A stretch of DNA of 64,000 bases from Rhopalosiphum padi. Its lineage: Eukaryota > Arthropoda > Insecta > Hemiptera > Aphididae. The translations under genes were made by a program, and so were the position numbers. Where the stretch lies: contig NC_083600.1 of NCBI RefSeq assembly GCF_020882245.1, forward strand, positions 16,306,001 through 16,370,000, in the 5' to 3' direction. Under the pieces are notes generated by a model, which was not told where the DNA came from, searched no databases, and saw only the letters and a list, made by a program, of their open reading frames with translations. Of the stretch, positions 38,207 to 49,766 are shown one piece after another; the first letter of the stretch is position 1; each line of letters starts with the position of its first letter.

Positions 38207-38659
38207 TGGATGAGCAACTGGCGGTCGGGGGACCACATCTGGCCAGCATACCTTTTTTCATCTAGCTATATATTTTTAAATGTATTATTTTATACAATTT
38301 TAGCATTGATCTGTATTTTATTTTATTAACTACATTTTTCGTATACCATAGATATTAATTCTTATCTAATACTAAAGAACTTCAGCTATATTATTAAGTT
38401 TCTAATTACATATTTAAAGAGACATATTATAGTTAACAAAGCTAATGGATGCCTATTACCTATACTGGCTATACTTATTTTATTTTATCAGTTTAGTCAT
38501 ATCCGTCGTAGTCGTTGCACACTAACCGTTGATTTAATTATTTTCTTGTTTTGTAGCGTTTCCAAAATGTACGCTAAAAAGCGTAAAATCAACGACAAAA
38601 GTAGAACTTTTAACAACTTATGGGAGAATGAGTATGTAGTATTAAATCGATTTTATTGA
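38207..38659 (+). mobile_element. hAT-type transposon, 5' fragment
   Basis: At 38207-38255 the sequence ATGAGCAACTGGCGGTCGGG, followed by GGACCACATCTGGCCAG, resembles the left-end sequence of many hAT elements (GAGCAACTGGCGGCCCGCGG type, from memory). About 310 bases further right is a start codon whose peptide matches the N-terminus of insect hAT transposases annotated as GTF2I-repeat or ZBED-like proteins. The distance between end and start codon is normal for such elements. No matching right terminus was found in the following few kb, so the copy is truncated. Confidence 0.6.
38567..38659 (+). pseudogene. hAT transposase N-terminal remnant
   Basis: The ATG at 38567 opens a 30-codon frame starting MYAKKRKINDKSRTFNNLWE, closed by TGA at 38657-38659. 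The K-K-R-K-[IV] followed by R-x-F-x-x-x-W-x-x-x-Y pattern is what I recall at the start of GTF2IRD2-like hAT proteins of insects, where a BED/CXXC zinc-finger region follows; that region is missing here. An acceptor-like TTTCTTGTTTTGTAG lies just before the ATG, as in elements with a 5' UTR intron. A broken fragment, not a functional gene. Confidence 0.6.
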
Positions 38660-41049
38660 ATGAACATCTGCAAATACACATCCTCAAACTTCATATGTTA
38701 TAATAATTATTATAATTTATAGTAAAATATACTCAAGTATATAGTATAGATAATAGATATTTTGCAATAAATAATAATAAATAGGTACTTATATTGGTAC
38801 GTATGTGATATATTATACAAATGCCTTATTATTATCAGAAATGTTACTCCACGAAGGACTGATATACCAGTGGCACTTATGTAATATATTATTATCATAA
38901 TAATGTATACCAATAATGGCCGAAATTAGTGTGAATATGGCTCAAACGAAATACTAATACTATAATAATATATACTCGGGCAGGTAGGCAAGTATAAACA
39001 TACAATACCTATACCTAACGTATTTTTTGAAACAAAATGGCATTTTATACAATACGTGCGAGGTTTTTCTGTTATTTCCTAAATAAAAAACATATTTTTT
39101 GCAATTTTTTATTATTAGTTTGTTGCAGTTAGATTTTGATTCATGTATGTGAAGAACTGCTTAATATGTCCATCACAATTATCATCAATTTATTCATTAA
39201 TAAAATACATGAAACTAAGATAGATTATAGAACGTATTTATATTTTTAAATTTATTTAAAGCTTATAGATAGAAATTCTGTGCGGCTCCACATATGATGC
39301 GTATATATAACAATACTCAAAATGTGTAAAAACGATACAGAATAAAATATGTCATGCGCATACAAAAAATGATTAATTTAAATGGTTTACTATGAGATTT
39401 AATGAACCTATTATTATCCACTAAATCATATTAAAGGCACCTATTTAGCTCACTATTGATTAATTTAATGTTTATTAATTGTTTATGGGATCTAATAATA
39501 GAGTTATTTTGTATACGAATATGTGTACTGTGTAGTGTAAATATAATATATCAAACGTATTTTGGATGTTCATCAGATTTAACAACTTGAAGCAGCCCTG
39601 CAGCATATTTTATAGATTGGAATTTCAGTCTAGAAGTGGCACTATAATTATTTAAAAACATAGTTTTTTTGATTTTATCGACGGTTTTTCTAAATTACTG
39701 TCTATTTTGAGAAAAAAAAAACGATGCAAGCAAATTCAATATTCACTATCTTATTTTCATCCGCTTAATTTAATTCAAATATGCGTATAAAAATAACTGT
39801 TAAAAACGATTAGAGGTATATACCTATGCGTGTTAAATACGTTAATAATTTATTATGAATAAAATATAATAATGTGAGTTTAAAATGTGAAAATAAATTT
39901 AAATTCATAAACGCACGAGTAATTTATTACATATTTAAATGAACTATTCGTTTGAACCGTTTGTGAATCCGTTCGACAATTTGTTCGCCATAAAATATTG
40001 TATTTAAATAAATACGTGATTAAACTTCAGTTGTAACTTGTAAGGCAATAAAAATATTCACGGTGACATGATTAATATTGCTCGAGTACATAAATATTAC
40101 ATTTTAATGAAAATTTAAAATAGGATAATGGTGCGGGGATCACGGCTCAGTTTGAAAATTGTTCAAACAATAATAATGTAATATGATCAATGTTTATTTT
40201 GTTTATATTTTTATTTTTCACAAACACTTAAAAACAATATGATTTCATGATAGGTACATCATTTTCCGGCTTTAATCTCTATACGCCACGAGTGATTTCG
40301 TAATGTGTGCTGTTTCATGTTTGTAGGGTGGGGTGGAAAGGAATCTAATTATTCTAATTATCTAATTTTTAAATTCTGATCAAAAAACGTTAAACAGGTA
40401 ACTTATTATAAATGTCCGGGTTAAAATATGCGGACATTGGTACAAACGGTATAATCCCGTAATAAACGGTGTGGCAGCTGAATGCGAACGACTAAAAACG
40501 AGTCGTAAAAATAAAATAATAATATAACATGATATATCTCAGTGATACCAAAATGATATATAATAAATAATAATTATCGATGTCATCAACATAGAAAAAT
40601 TAGATACAACTCAATAGAATATAAATCGTTCCGTTGCACGTGGTATATTTTTCTGGAAATCTAATAAAAAAACAATTTATGATGTACCTTCTTGTATAAA
40701 ACTTAGTTTCAATAAATTATCCCATATTATTATGTTAAAATATTTTATTTTTTAAGAATCTCCATAACAATGGTGCGTTATACTATCCATTAGCATTCAA
40801 CAGACACATTTTGTTTCTTTTATAATGTTCTACGTTTCGAGTGCAACACCACGGAAATACACATCATAATACGGTATATTTATTTTGTTATTTTATTAAT
40901 TATTTTAGCTCGAATACGTCCGCGCCTCAGACACAATACAATACACAGAACACCAATACGAACGGCTAGTTAATTAATAATATCGATATGATGGGCCGTG
41001 TTAATACTATAATAATTGTATATCGTTAATATGACAGGTATTACTACTA
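38660..41049. other. AT-rich stretch, no gene
   Basis: No recognisable feature beyond A/T-rich simple sequence. The right end of the hAT element was looked for here and not found. Confidence 0.35.
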
Positions 41050-41459
41050 AGGACGCGACATTATAACTGCACAGCGCCACGGCGGCAAACGACGTTTTAA
41101 ACTCTCCCGCTCGAGTAATATTATTATTCGAAATCGCACACGCATTAAAATATCAAATAATTTGTTATGACGTATACGCGGCGGCGTCGGAGCAATAAAT
41201 ACGTATGGAAATGCAATCGGAAATATTTAACGGCAGTGGACGAGCACACAGGTCGTTCGAACTTTTGTGTTTGTTCCTTATCAATTACCGCAATGCGAAT
41301 GTATAAATGGACTTCAAAGGGGGGTTACGTCTATATGCGTACGCGAGTGGGATTTCTCGGTGATTAGACCGAAGACGACAGCGGCGGCGGTGGACCCCCG
41401 ACGGCGTGCAGGGGTGAGCGGAGACCGACGAGTAGGGGGTTGTGCATTAGTTTACTTAC

Positions 41460-41581
41460 AAAAGTAACTGTAGATGTATCGAAGAGGAAGAGCACCGGCG
41501 CAAACAAACGAAACGTCCGCGGGGATCTGTCGAGGGACGGAGAGAAACAGAGGGACAGACAGGCACACAGACTGACTGACT
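41460..41581 (-). other. Candidate non-coding first exon (5' UTR), minus strand
   Basis: On the minus strand three overlapping Initiator-like TCAGTC words lie at 41583-41570. Downstream there is no ATG on the minus strand down to 41460, where the sequence CTTTT is followed by a strong GTAAGTAA donor (41459-41454). This would be an untranslated first exon of about 120 bases. The Initiator words are part of a short GACT repeat, so the match could be accidental. Confidence 0.22.
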
Positions 41582-42463
41582 GACGTAACAGACGGCGAGA
41601 GAATCGCTGCAGCGCGCGCACACACGCACACACGCACAATCATCATTCACGGAATATTGTTTGAGCGCGCGCAGAAAGTTTAACGTTTCAAAAGCTTTTG
41701 CCCGTGAATTTGCGCATCGAATACACACTGCAGTTGTATTTGATTATTGCGACGGTGTGCGTTTGGGTGTGTATATTATTATTATATATTATACATATAG
41801 GCCAGGAACGCGCGTTTAAATAATGCAAAGATTCATTTTTACATCCGTTCGCGTCTTGTGTTTATAAATGTGTACTATACACAGAAGGAATTTCACCGTC
41901 GACGCTTTGAAGAAGCGTCCGCCCGGCCCACCCCCGACGGACCGCCACTACCCTATTCCGAGTACCTATATATTTATAATAAGGTTTTCCGCGTATTAAT
42001 CACGGCGTTTTATTAGGGCAAAAACAAAACAAACTCGATTTGTTCGAGTAAAACACCGAGAGACTTTCAAAACAACTACAGTATATATACAGTGTATAAT
42101 ATTAAATTTATATATACCTTTATTGCGCACATATTATTTCACGACTGACTTTGTTGTGCGCGTTATGCCCTATACACACCATTTCTCCCGTAATAATATA
42201 ATCCGTAATAGGCGTATCACAGTATTATTTACTCTTTTTCCGGCGGCGAGCTATCCGCGGATTCATTAATCTCGGCAACGGTGATAAATCGTGCGTGGGC
42301 AGGGGCCGGGAGCGGCGGCATTATGTGTATATACTCGACGTATCGTACAAAAGGTGACATTTTTTACTCCTCCGCCGCAGACTCTCAAAAGGATTATACT
42401 CGCGGCGGTGCGCGCGACAATACAATATACATAATATAATACAATATCCGTAGATATAATATA

Positions 42464-42492
42464 CGTATATATATATATGTGTGTGTGTGTGC
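42464..42492. repeat. (TA)n(TG)n compound microsatellite
   Basis: Seven TA units followed by seven TG units. Two more of the same type occur within 1.1 kb (42828-42863 and 43484-43541). Confidence 0.9.
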
Positions 42493-42595
42493 GTATACAG
42501 TGACAGTAAGAGAGAGAGAAAGATGATAGTGCGCTGTGAGATCGTCGACAGGTTGACTGCAGTGGGCACAGAATTCCGCTGCAGCGGCAAGAGAA

Positions 42596-42702
42596 ATGGA
42601 TCGGTGTGATTTTTGTTCTCGCCCGTTGTTTCGTTTTTTTTTTCTCATCTGTTCCGTGCCGTTGACCTATTATACGGGGTGGCGAACGGATGATGCAGCA
42701 GG
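42596..42702 (+). CDS. Candidate first exon ending at a strong donor, unidentified gene
   Basis: A good donor, CAGG/GTAAGTCG, is at 42703. Two readings reach it. From the ATG at 42596 (good context, GAGAAATGG) 35 codons lead to the donor in phase 2; the peptide starts MDRCDFCSRPLFRFFFLICS and has a hydrophobic stretch at about residues 11-26, partly encoded by a T run. From the ATG at 42690 only MMQQ plus one base precede the donor (phase 1). Which ATG, if either, is used cannot be told; the exon may be entirely untranslated. It sits inside the CpG-rich block, as expected of a first exon. No family is recognised. Confidence 0.28.
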
Positions 42703-42827
42703 GTAAGTCGAAAAGAAAAACATTCTCTGCCGCCGCACAAAAGCAGGACTTGCTGCCGCTGTTGCGGGCGCACCAACATCACTCGGCCGGTGAAAATCAT
42801 TAATAATAACGCACAATATGATATGCC

Positions 42828-42863
42828 TTATATATATATATAGATATATATGTGTGTGTGTGT
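42828..42863. repeat. (TA)n(TG)n compound microsatellite
   Basis: TA units interrupted by one GA, followed by seven TG units. Confidence 0.9.
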
Positions 42864-43251
42864 ACACGGGTTCACGTTGCGCACTATACACGCCGCGGCG
42901 GGTCGCACTTCTCCGCCGCAGCCGCCGCGTATACGTTTCGTGTTAATATCGTTATCGTTTTTCTTTTTTTCTCTCCGGGCGAAAGCATCACCGCGCGGAG
43001 TTCGCGGTATCGGCGAGGGCGTAAAGCCAGACAATGCACTGGCGAGGGGGTGGGAAAAAAAAAATCGCGTATTAAAGGTATATACGTACGAAAATCGACG
43101 GCGGCGCGGAGATCAAAACGCGGCGGCGCGCCGTATAGTGGGACGAGGGTAGTGGCTGTACGTATTTATATAAATCGTCTGAATACACACACGCACACGC
43201 ACGATAATATGTATACACGCGACACGAGGGTTTTGGGTTTTTGTAAAGACA

Positions 43252-43282
43252 AGCACACGCACGCACGCGCGCGCGCGCGCAC
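43252..43282. repeat. (CA/CG)n alternating purine-pyrimidine tract
   Basis: CACACGCACGCACG followed by (CG)n and CACA. This kind of sequence can adopt Z-DNA. Confidence 0.9.
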
Positions 43283-43483
43283 ATACGACGATAATTACTT
43301 AGCGGCGGACCGGGCGGGGAGAAAAAGGGAAAATGCGTACTATTTACAATAGAGTCGGGGCGCGACGGTGGCTGGTGAATGGGTAATGGTAATTTGCATC
43401 GCGGGCTCAAAGAAACTACGACGACGGCGGCGGCGGCGAGGAAGAAGAAGAGAGCGTATACACGGCCGGATATAATACAACTA

Positions 43484-43541
43484 CGTGTATATATATGTGT
43501 GTGTGTGTGTGCATATATAATATATATATATATATATATAC
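43484..43541. repeat. (TA)(TG)(TA) compound microsatellite
   Basis: TA units, about seven TG units, then a long TA tract. Confidence 0.9.
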
Positions 43542-44282
43542 AGTGGCGCGGCGGAAGGGAAGTCTCGAATTCTGTTTGACGGACTGACGAGCGAGCGGAG
43601 GACGCTGCGCGCGGAGTGTATATACACGCGGACAGATAATTCACCTCCACGCCCCGCGCACCTTTGCACGTGATACACACAACGACCTTTTCTCCGCCTT
43701 TGCAGAATAAGCGCGTACGTATGTATATGCGACCGACTCGCCGCCGCCGCCGTATTTATTTAAGTAACAATCCCCCGCGGTTTTGTGTGTTTTGCGTTCG
43801 GCTCGGCTTTCATCATCATCGCCGTCGGAGGCTGAGGAGGAGGCGGTGGTACAGCTGCAGCCTTTGGGCGACCACACCCGTTGCGCACCGGCCGCATTGT
43901 GTCCGAGAGAACGAGAGACACGCCATATGTATATATTATATTATCTGCAAATGCCGTGGTATATACACCTACCTTCGGGCTTCGCTATTATTTTATGGGA
44001 AAGTGTTTCTTTTGCGCACGCGTCGTCGGTATAACCACACCGCCACAGTATATAACGACGAGTAAAGTTTGTTTTTTATTTTATTATTATTATTCATTTA
44101 TTTTCATCAACATTTCACAGCGCCACTTTCAATCAATATGTAATCACTTTAACAGAAATTAACTTCGCAGACATCTACGAGATACATATTATAGTTCACT
44201 ATGAAATACTATACCACTATAATATAATAGCATTGAACGCTGTGATTTAGAAGGCGACGAACGCGTGTGATGGTCGTGTTTT

Positions 44283-44489
44283 GTGTGCAGGTATATGTAT
44301 ACTGTACGTGATAGGCATATGGCAAACCCATGGGGCATGGGACATTTCGGCCAACGGAATCCGTTTGTTTTTTCTACGTTTGGTGAAATTGTGTATTTTT
44401 TGCGTTCTGATAACGAAATCCTACACTGTAAAAGGATAAACAAAAAAACACGTTTTTGGTCTTCCGGCAATTATGAGCGATGGCCTTAA
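44283..44489 (+). other. Small open frame right of the CpG-rich block, unknown
   Basis: The frame starts at a non-ATG codon directly after TGTTTTGTGTGCAG, an acceptor-like sequence. It then reads through an ATG at 44295 with mixed, protein-like composition (HMANPWGMGHFGQRNPF, IVYFLRSDNEILHCKRINKK, ending NYERWP). The opposite strand is also open. No family is recognised and no donor is evident; it ends in TAA. It could be a terminal exon of a transcript from the CpG-rich block, or chance. Confidence 0.18.
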
Positions 44490-45125
44490 TAATTAATGGC
44501 TGCACTGAAAAGGTAATTTGTTCACCGCGAAACATACGCGACGACTGTCGTATATACTATAATAGTAATAAAAATATATTAGACTGGTAACTTTTTATAG
44601 GACGCGTTTATCAAGATGAAAAATAATAAACGCAATATCAAGATATTAAAAATAAAAATATATACCTGTAATTATACAAATGTATATGAAGTAATGTATT
44701 ATGTATAGCTCTCAAATGTTGATGAAAAATTGACGTTTTAGTGTCTTCGCAGTATCATTGAAAATTAGAATTATGAAAACATTATAATATTTTTAAAGAG
44801 ATCTCAAGATAACAACCATTTTATAGCCGTAGTGGCGGTAATGCCTTTGTAAAAAAATCGGAACCACTTTAACTTTTCTATGACGTATTGATATGTTGAA
44901 ACGTCTTGAAACGATTTAATTATCATAATTTTAAATAAAATGTATTCAATAATTGTCTGTACTAATACCCTTAAACAATTAATTATACTGTTAGTTATTT
45001 TTAATGGTTATTATTTATTATTTTGACAACAAGATTAAATGCTACTTATATGGTTCTCTCTCAAATTATTCCAACTGATTAATTCCGATACTTGGTATGT
45101 TCTTGCTAAAAATATATTATCTCAT
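44490..45125. other. AT-rich stretch, no gene
   Basis: Nothing recognisable. Confidence 0.4.
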
Positions 45126-45328
45126 ATTTAAAACATGAGCGTAGACACGGGGGGATATGGCGGATGGACCTCTATATAAGTATATACATACTTTATACAT
45201 TATACCGATAATAGATAAAATGATAATCTTATGTTATTAATTTGTTTTTTTTACGAAAATTAGCTAGTTTATTGGGGTATATCCCCTCCCCACAATAAAA
45301 AATTCCTGTCTACGCCACTGATTTAAAA
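45126..45328. mobile_element. hAT-type MITE with 8-bp target duplication
   Basis: The element occupies 45134-45320 (187 bp). Its left end, CATGAGCGTAGACACGGG, and the reverse complement of its right end, CAGTGGCGTAGACAGG, are terminal inverted repeats matching at about 12 of the first 16 positions. It is flanked by identical 8-bp direct repeats ATTTAAAA at 45126-45133 and 45321-45328, the target-duplication length typical of the hAT superfamily. There is no coding capacity. The interior has G-rich and C-rich stretches next to the two ends (GGGGGGATATGG and ATCCCCTCCCC) that extend the inverted complementarity. Confidence 0.85.
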
Positions 45329-48240
45329 TATATCATATTAGTGTATTCCACTATAGTATAATACATTATAAGATAACTAAATAACTTTGAATGTCTTGAT
45401 TAAATAGAAAACTTATACCTTAAAAATCACGACTTATTTATTGTTATTCTAATCATAGAACGAACCAGATATGTATTAAACAATTACTCATTAATTTTTC
45501 CTAATCAAATCGACTGACTTTTGATTTATATTTTTATTCGTGAATATATTATAAGCTATGTAACGCGATAAACAAGTCCAAAATTTTATTTTATAGATTT
45601 TTCAAATATAATAATATTATCATCTAATAATTAATAAAGCACACGAAATAACAGATAACTTAATATTATATAATATATTACCAAAAACGGTAATTTTAGA
45701 TGTACTTTAGATTATTATGCTTAGACATGTATTTTACTGTTGTATATTGTTTTATGTCTTTCTTGGTGTCAATATTTGAACACGTTCATCTTCGAAAATA
45801 AATTATTTAAATAACAGCCGTGATGTATAACTATTATATAACAACAGTTATTACTTATAAATAATAATTAATTAGGTATTAATTATTATAAACTATAATA
45901 ATCATGGTAAATAAGTTAATAATAATGTCTTAACGAATACAACCATATTACAATAAGTACAATAATTAATTTGTATACGAACACTGCATATTACAATGAA
46001 TGTACAAAAGTATAAAAATTTTCTCGTGACACTTATTGAGTCGGTGGTATAAATTTCCTCACACATGCATAACGCGATAACAAAATTTGACATTTATTGG
46101 CAATAAAACGTATTATAAATAAAAACACATCATACATGTAAACGACTTTTTCACTTCTTTTACAACTTTGAGAACGCTGTGATCGTGTATAGTGATTTTT
46201 CTTTATTAACCCCGGACACTGGACGCGATTTATTATTACTAGTTTTATTTCACCTTTCCGCCCAAGTGGCGCGTGATATAATATATATAAATATATATTA
46301 TCGTTTGATTTGATGAAAATCTTTTTCTTCTATACGTGTAAGTAATAATAGATAGTGTTAACTGTTAATATTATACACAATTCTTTTTACGCTCCGATAC
46401 TGGTATATTATATTATTGTTATACATGATTTTATAGTGGTTTTACCTCATGTGCCTAAAAAGTAAAAACTAAATATTATTCTTCTTATACTACTGAGTTT
46501 TTAGTAGCATTTGATAGCAATTCCCACAACGGTATTAAAATTTAAAAAAATCGTAGAACATAAATATAAATAATAAAGTAATAATATAAATGTGTATAAT
46601 ATTAGTAAACATTGATCTATATATATGACATCGAAATTATTATTGCTAGTTTTCAGATGAGATTGATGAAACTTTTATAACCTCAAATTGAGAGTGAAAT
46701 CGAACTCTCGTGATGATGCTCACTTCCTATCCAAATGCCATGTATTCAAACATTTTCCGACGAAACGGGTTTTCGCCGTTTTCGGATTATCGTAATCTAC
46801 AATAATACTACATTGTCGTATTATATTATACTATAGTAACAAGTAAAAACGTTCCACTTTATTATTATGTTGTAATATTCGTACAAGTCGTATACGGCCT
46901 GTTTATTATTATTATATTATACTTCTTAATATATGCACGGCCGACTAGTAAAAAACTATTGACGACCGAGCCGAAAACGTTTACGCGCAGACAAATCGAG
47001 AACGTTTGGAATAATAATAATAATAATAATAATAAAAAAGACCATCAAAAACAACACGCAGTTTCGTTCAGAAACGATTGCCACCTTTGCTGGCCCGGTT
47101 GCGTGCAGCGATACATCACACGCACACGCACGACACACATATGTATAATATTATATATATATACTTCGTATAATAATATATAGTTATAGTTTAATAGTTA
47201 GAACGAACTCGCAAAACGATTTGAGCGAATAACATAATATAGTAACCGTATATATACCTACATCACAATATAATAATAATATAAACCACCGCGGTAACGT
47301 GTGAGAATAAACGAGATAATTTAGTTATAGTAGCAGTCGGGCTGTCGGGCAACCTCATATCTGTATACTATTATATATATTTATATATAACAGTATTTAG
47401 GTACCTCTACAACATATACATGTCGCGTTAATCTAAATGCCGCATCTCGCATTCGACGGGTTAATATCGTTATTGCCGCGTGAGTGCAGCGCGCACAGTA
47501 GTCGCAATTATTTCGGATTTTTTTTATATTTTTTTTTTTTACTCACACACACACATAAATATAATAATATATAAGTAGGTGAGGTTGTTATAGGTATATT
47601 ATTTTATACGGGTGCGTATAACTACCTATACGTTTTCGAATTACCGCGAGTAGTTTATTGTATATTTGTATACCTACCCGAATATATATACATACATATA
47701 ATATTATATACCTGTACACCGACCGTGGATTTCGATAAATTACAACGAGATTATAGAAAACCTTGTGCGAGCTTGTACCTACTTATACATAACGAGTGTA
47801 ATAAAAACGATTAGTAATAAATGCACACCGCGCGAACCGAAAAATAGAATTATTTTTTACAAAACTATAATAATAAATCGTCACGAAACGATCGCAACGT
47901 ATACGCCGTTATAGGCTTGTACGAGAACCGGACACCACAATAATACATATTATATGTTTATACGTACCTACGTATAATAATGACATGTATTACAGACATT
48001 ACAGTAATAACATAATATATAATCCAAACGAAAAAAAATATCTGTTGTGAAAACCAATTCTTCTTATATACGCGGTGTGCAGGCGTATTTACGTGACGGT
48101 ATTAATAATTAAAAAAAAAAATAAAATCAAAATTCGAAAAAAAATTTGATGGCTATTTAGTAGGTACGCAGTATTATTATACTGGACAACATAATATTAT
48201 AGATATGACATAATAATAATAGGGTATCTTATATGTTTCG
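45329..48240. other. AT-rich stretch, no gene
   Basis: No gene supported. It holds an (AAT)n run at 47010 and slightly CpG-richer DNA at 46.9-47.5 kb. Frames near 46956-47183 read through the repeat and lack splice support. Confidence 0.35.
47010..47034. repeat. (AAT)n microsatellite
   Basis: About eight AAT units. Confidence 0.9.
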
Positions 48241-48244
48241 CACC

Positions 48245-48439
48245 GATAGGGCAACTAGGAAGACGGAGACGGAGACGGAGATTCGTAGTTATAGGTATTC
48301 ATTTTTAATTTGATATCGTATTTTAATTACAATTTGAATTAACGCTGAATAAAATTAGTGTATTATAAACAGTTACTCAAGTATATCTTAATGGAAGTGT
48401 CTAATTCCAGTGTCCAGGTGCCTCCTGGTTGCGCCACTG
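48245..48439. mobile_element. MITE relic, CAGTGGCG-type ends
   Basis: The right end, in reverse complement, reads CAGTGGCGCAACCAGGAGGC; the left end reads GATAGGGCAACTAGGAAGAC, a diverged inverted copy (GCAACTAGGA versus GCAACCAGGA). The length, about 195 bp, and the CAGTGGCGYARMCAGG end match the hAT MITE at 45134, so the two are probably related. No target duplication survives. Near the left end is a (GGAGAC) hexamer repeated three times. Confidence 0.55.
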
Positions 48440-48447
48440 TAACATAC

Positions 48448-49735
48448 TTAAATAATATGAAGTGTTAATAGTGTAGACTGTTTAAGCTGTTTTTGATATT
48501 TAAATTCGTTTCAGTGTGCTAAAAATATAATCAAATAGTAATTAGTATCACGATTCATGAGTCCGTGATAAACCGTAAATCCATAAAAATCTAATACTCG
48601 CGTACGTTGCACCTATTTTGTTGCTTAATTACACGTATAAAAACTTCAAAAAAAAACTTCGAAAAGGTACATAAAACAACTTCTCAGTAATATTGCTGTA
48701 CAATTATTTATCTCATTATAACCGTTTGAATAATAATAATAAAACAATTTGAAAGTGCATGAATTTAGCTAAATCGTGTCATGATAACTGAATAAGACTT
48801 GTAAAACTCATTATTTTTCCAACTTTTATTTATACTCGAGAATTGAATTTTAGGTACTCATCGATTATTCTTTTGCAAAAGTTACCTACCTTAGTTTCGT
48901 GAACCCCTATAATATTACTATAATAAAAGGTATACATAAAGTAATTATATATTTTTAATGAAAATTTGTTTTTATTTTATTATGTTATTTTAATATAAGT
49001 ATTAGACTTATTTTAAATAATATATTAAGTATATTGACAAAAGATTAAATAAGTTTCTTTTATTATTTAATTGTTTTTTGTTTATTATTGTAAAACTATT
49101 ATGATTTTCTGACTTATAAAAGTTATAAAGTTGAATATTAATGTAAGAATGGAAATATTTTGATTTAAATTTTAAATAACCCACAATGTCATAAACTCAT
49201 TATTAATTAATCACTAAACTTTATGTTCAAGATTTATATACGAATCCATTAAAATGTTTTGGTTTTTGGACAAAGAAAGGACAATAATAATAAATTGTTG
49301 TAGATATTTTATCGATAAATATATTTTTCTTCCTTCTCATCTTCTTCGCTCTAGTCTCTTCGCCATATCCGATCATTCTTGTTCATGCCGTATTACTTTG
49401 CCTAAGTTTCAGTGAATCTATACCGCGGTAGGTAAGTTACTTACAGCTTGTTTTATATTGCAACTCTAATGGATCACAACTTCGTTTGTGGAAAACATGG
49501 TTTGGGTTGACAAAATTAACACATGTTGGATTTGCTACTATACATTAACATAATGTATATGATTTTTAAGAAGATTATTTATAATTTAAATTGTATTTAA
49601 GAAAGTAAACTTGTATTATGCTAAGTAAAATATTTTTAAAATTTAGTTTATTACATATGATTAAAAGAGCAAAAATACATATTACTATGGTATATAATAT
49701 ACCAATCGTTAACGAGTGTGATGTAAATGAGTACT

Positions 49736-49766
<31 letters not shown>

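Larger units (their letters stand above)
41050..44060. promoter_or_regulatory. Large GC/CpG-rich block, probable promoter and first-exon region
   Basis: For about 3 kb the sequence changes to GC- and CpG-rich DNA (CGGCGGCG, GCGCGCGCGC, CCGCCGCCGCCG), the strongest such block in the window. Many frames are open on both strands because stops are depleted, so open frames here are weak evidence. Animal promoters and 5' UTR exons often look like this in AT-rich insect genomes. A donor leaves on the minus strand at 41459-41454 and one on the plus strand at 42703, so transcription in both directions is possible. It also concentrates (TA)(TG), (AC) and (CG) microsatellites. No gene identity can be given. 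Confidence 0.5.

Noticed and set aside
43687..43760. Acceptor CCTTTTCTCCGCCTTTGCAG near 43705 as an exon start
   Set aside because: The acceptor is good, but downstream frames are short or composed of GCC/CGC runs and no donor fits.
42850..44065. Several open frames of 60-200 codons on both strands in the CpG-rich block
   Set aside because: They overlap one another on both strands, translate microsatellites and Arg/Ala-rich low-complexity sequence, and reflect stop depletion in GC-rich DNA.
49330..49440. Pyrimidine-rich acceptor followed by mixed sequence and a GTAGGTAAGT donor
   Set aside because: Two frames close early and the third ends in TAG at the donor itself.
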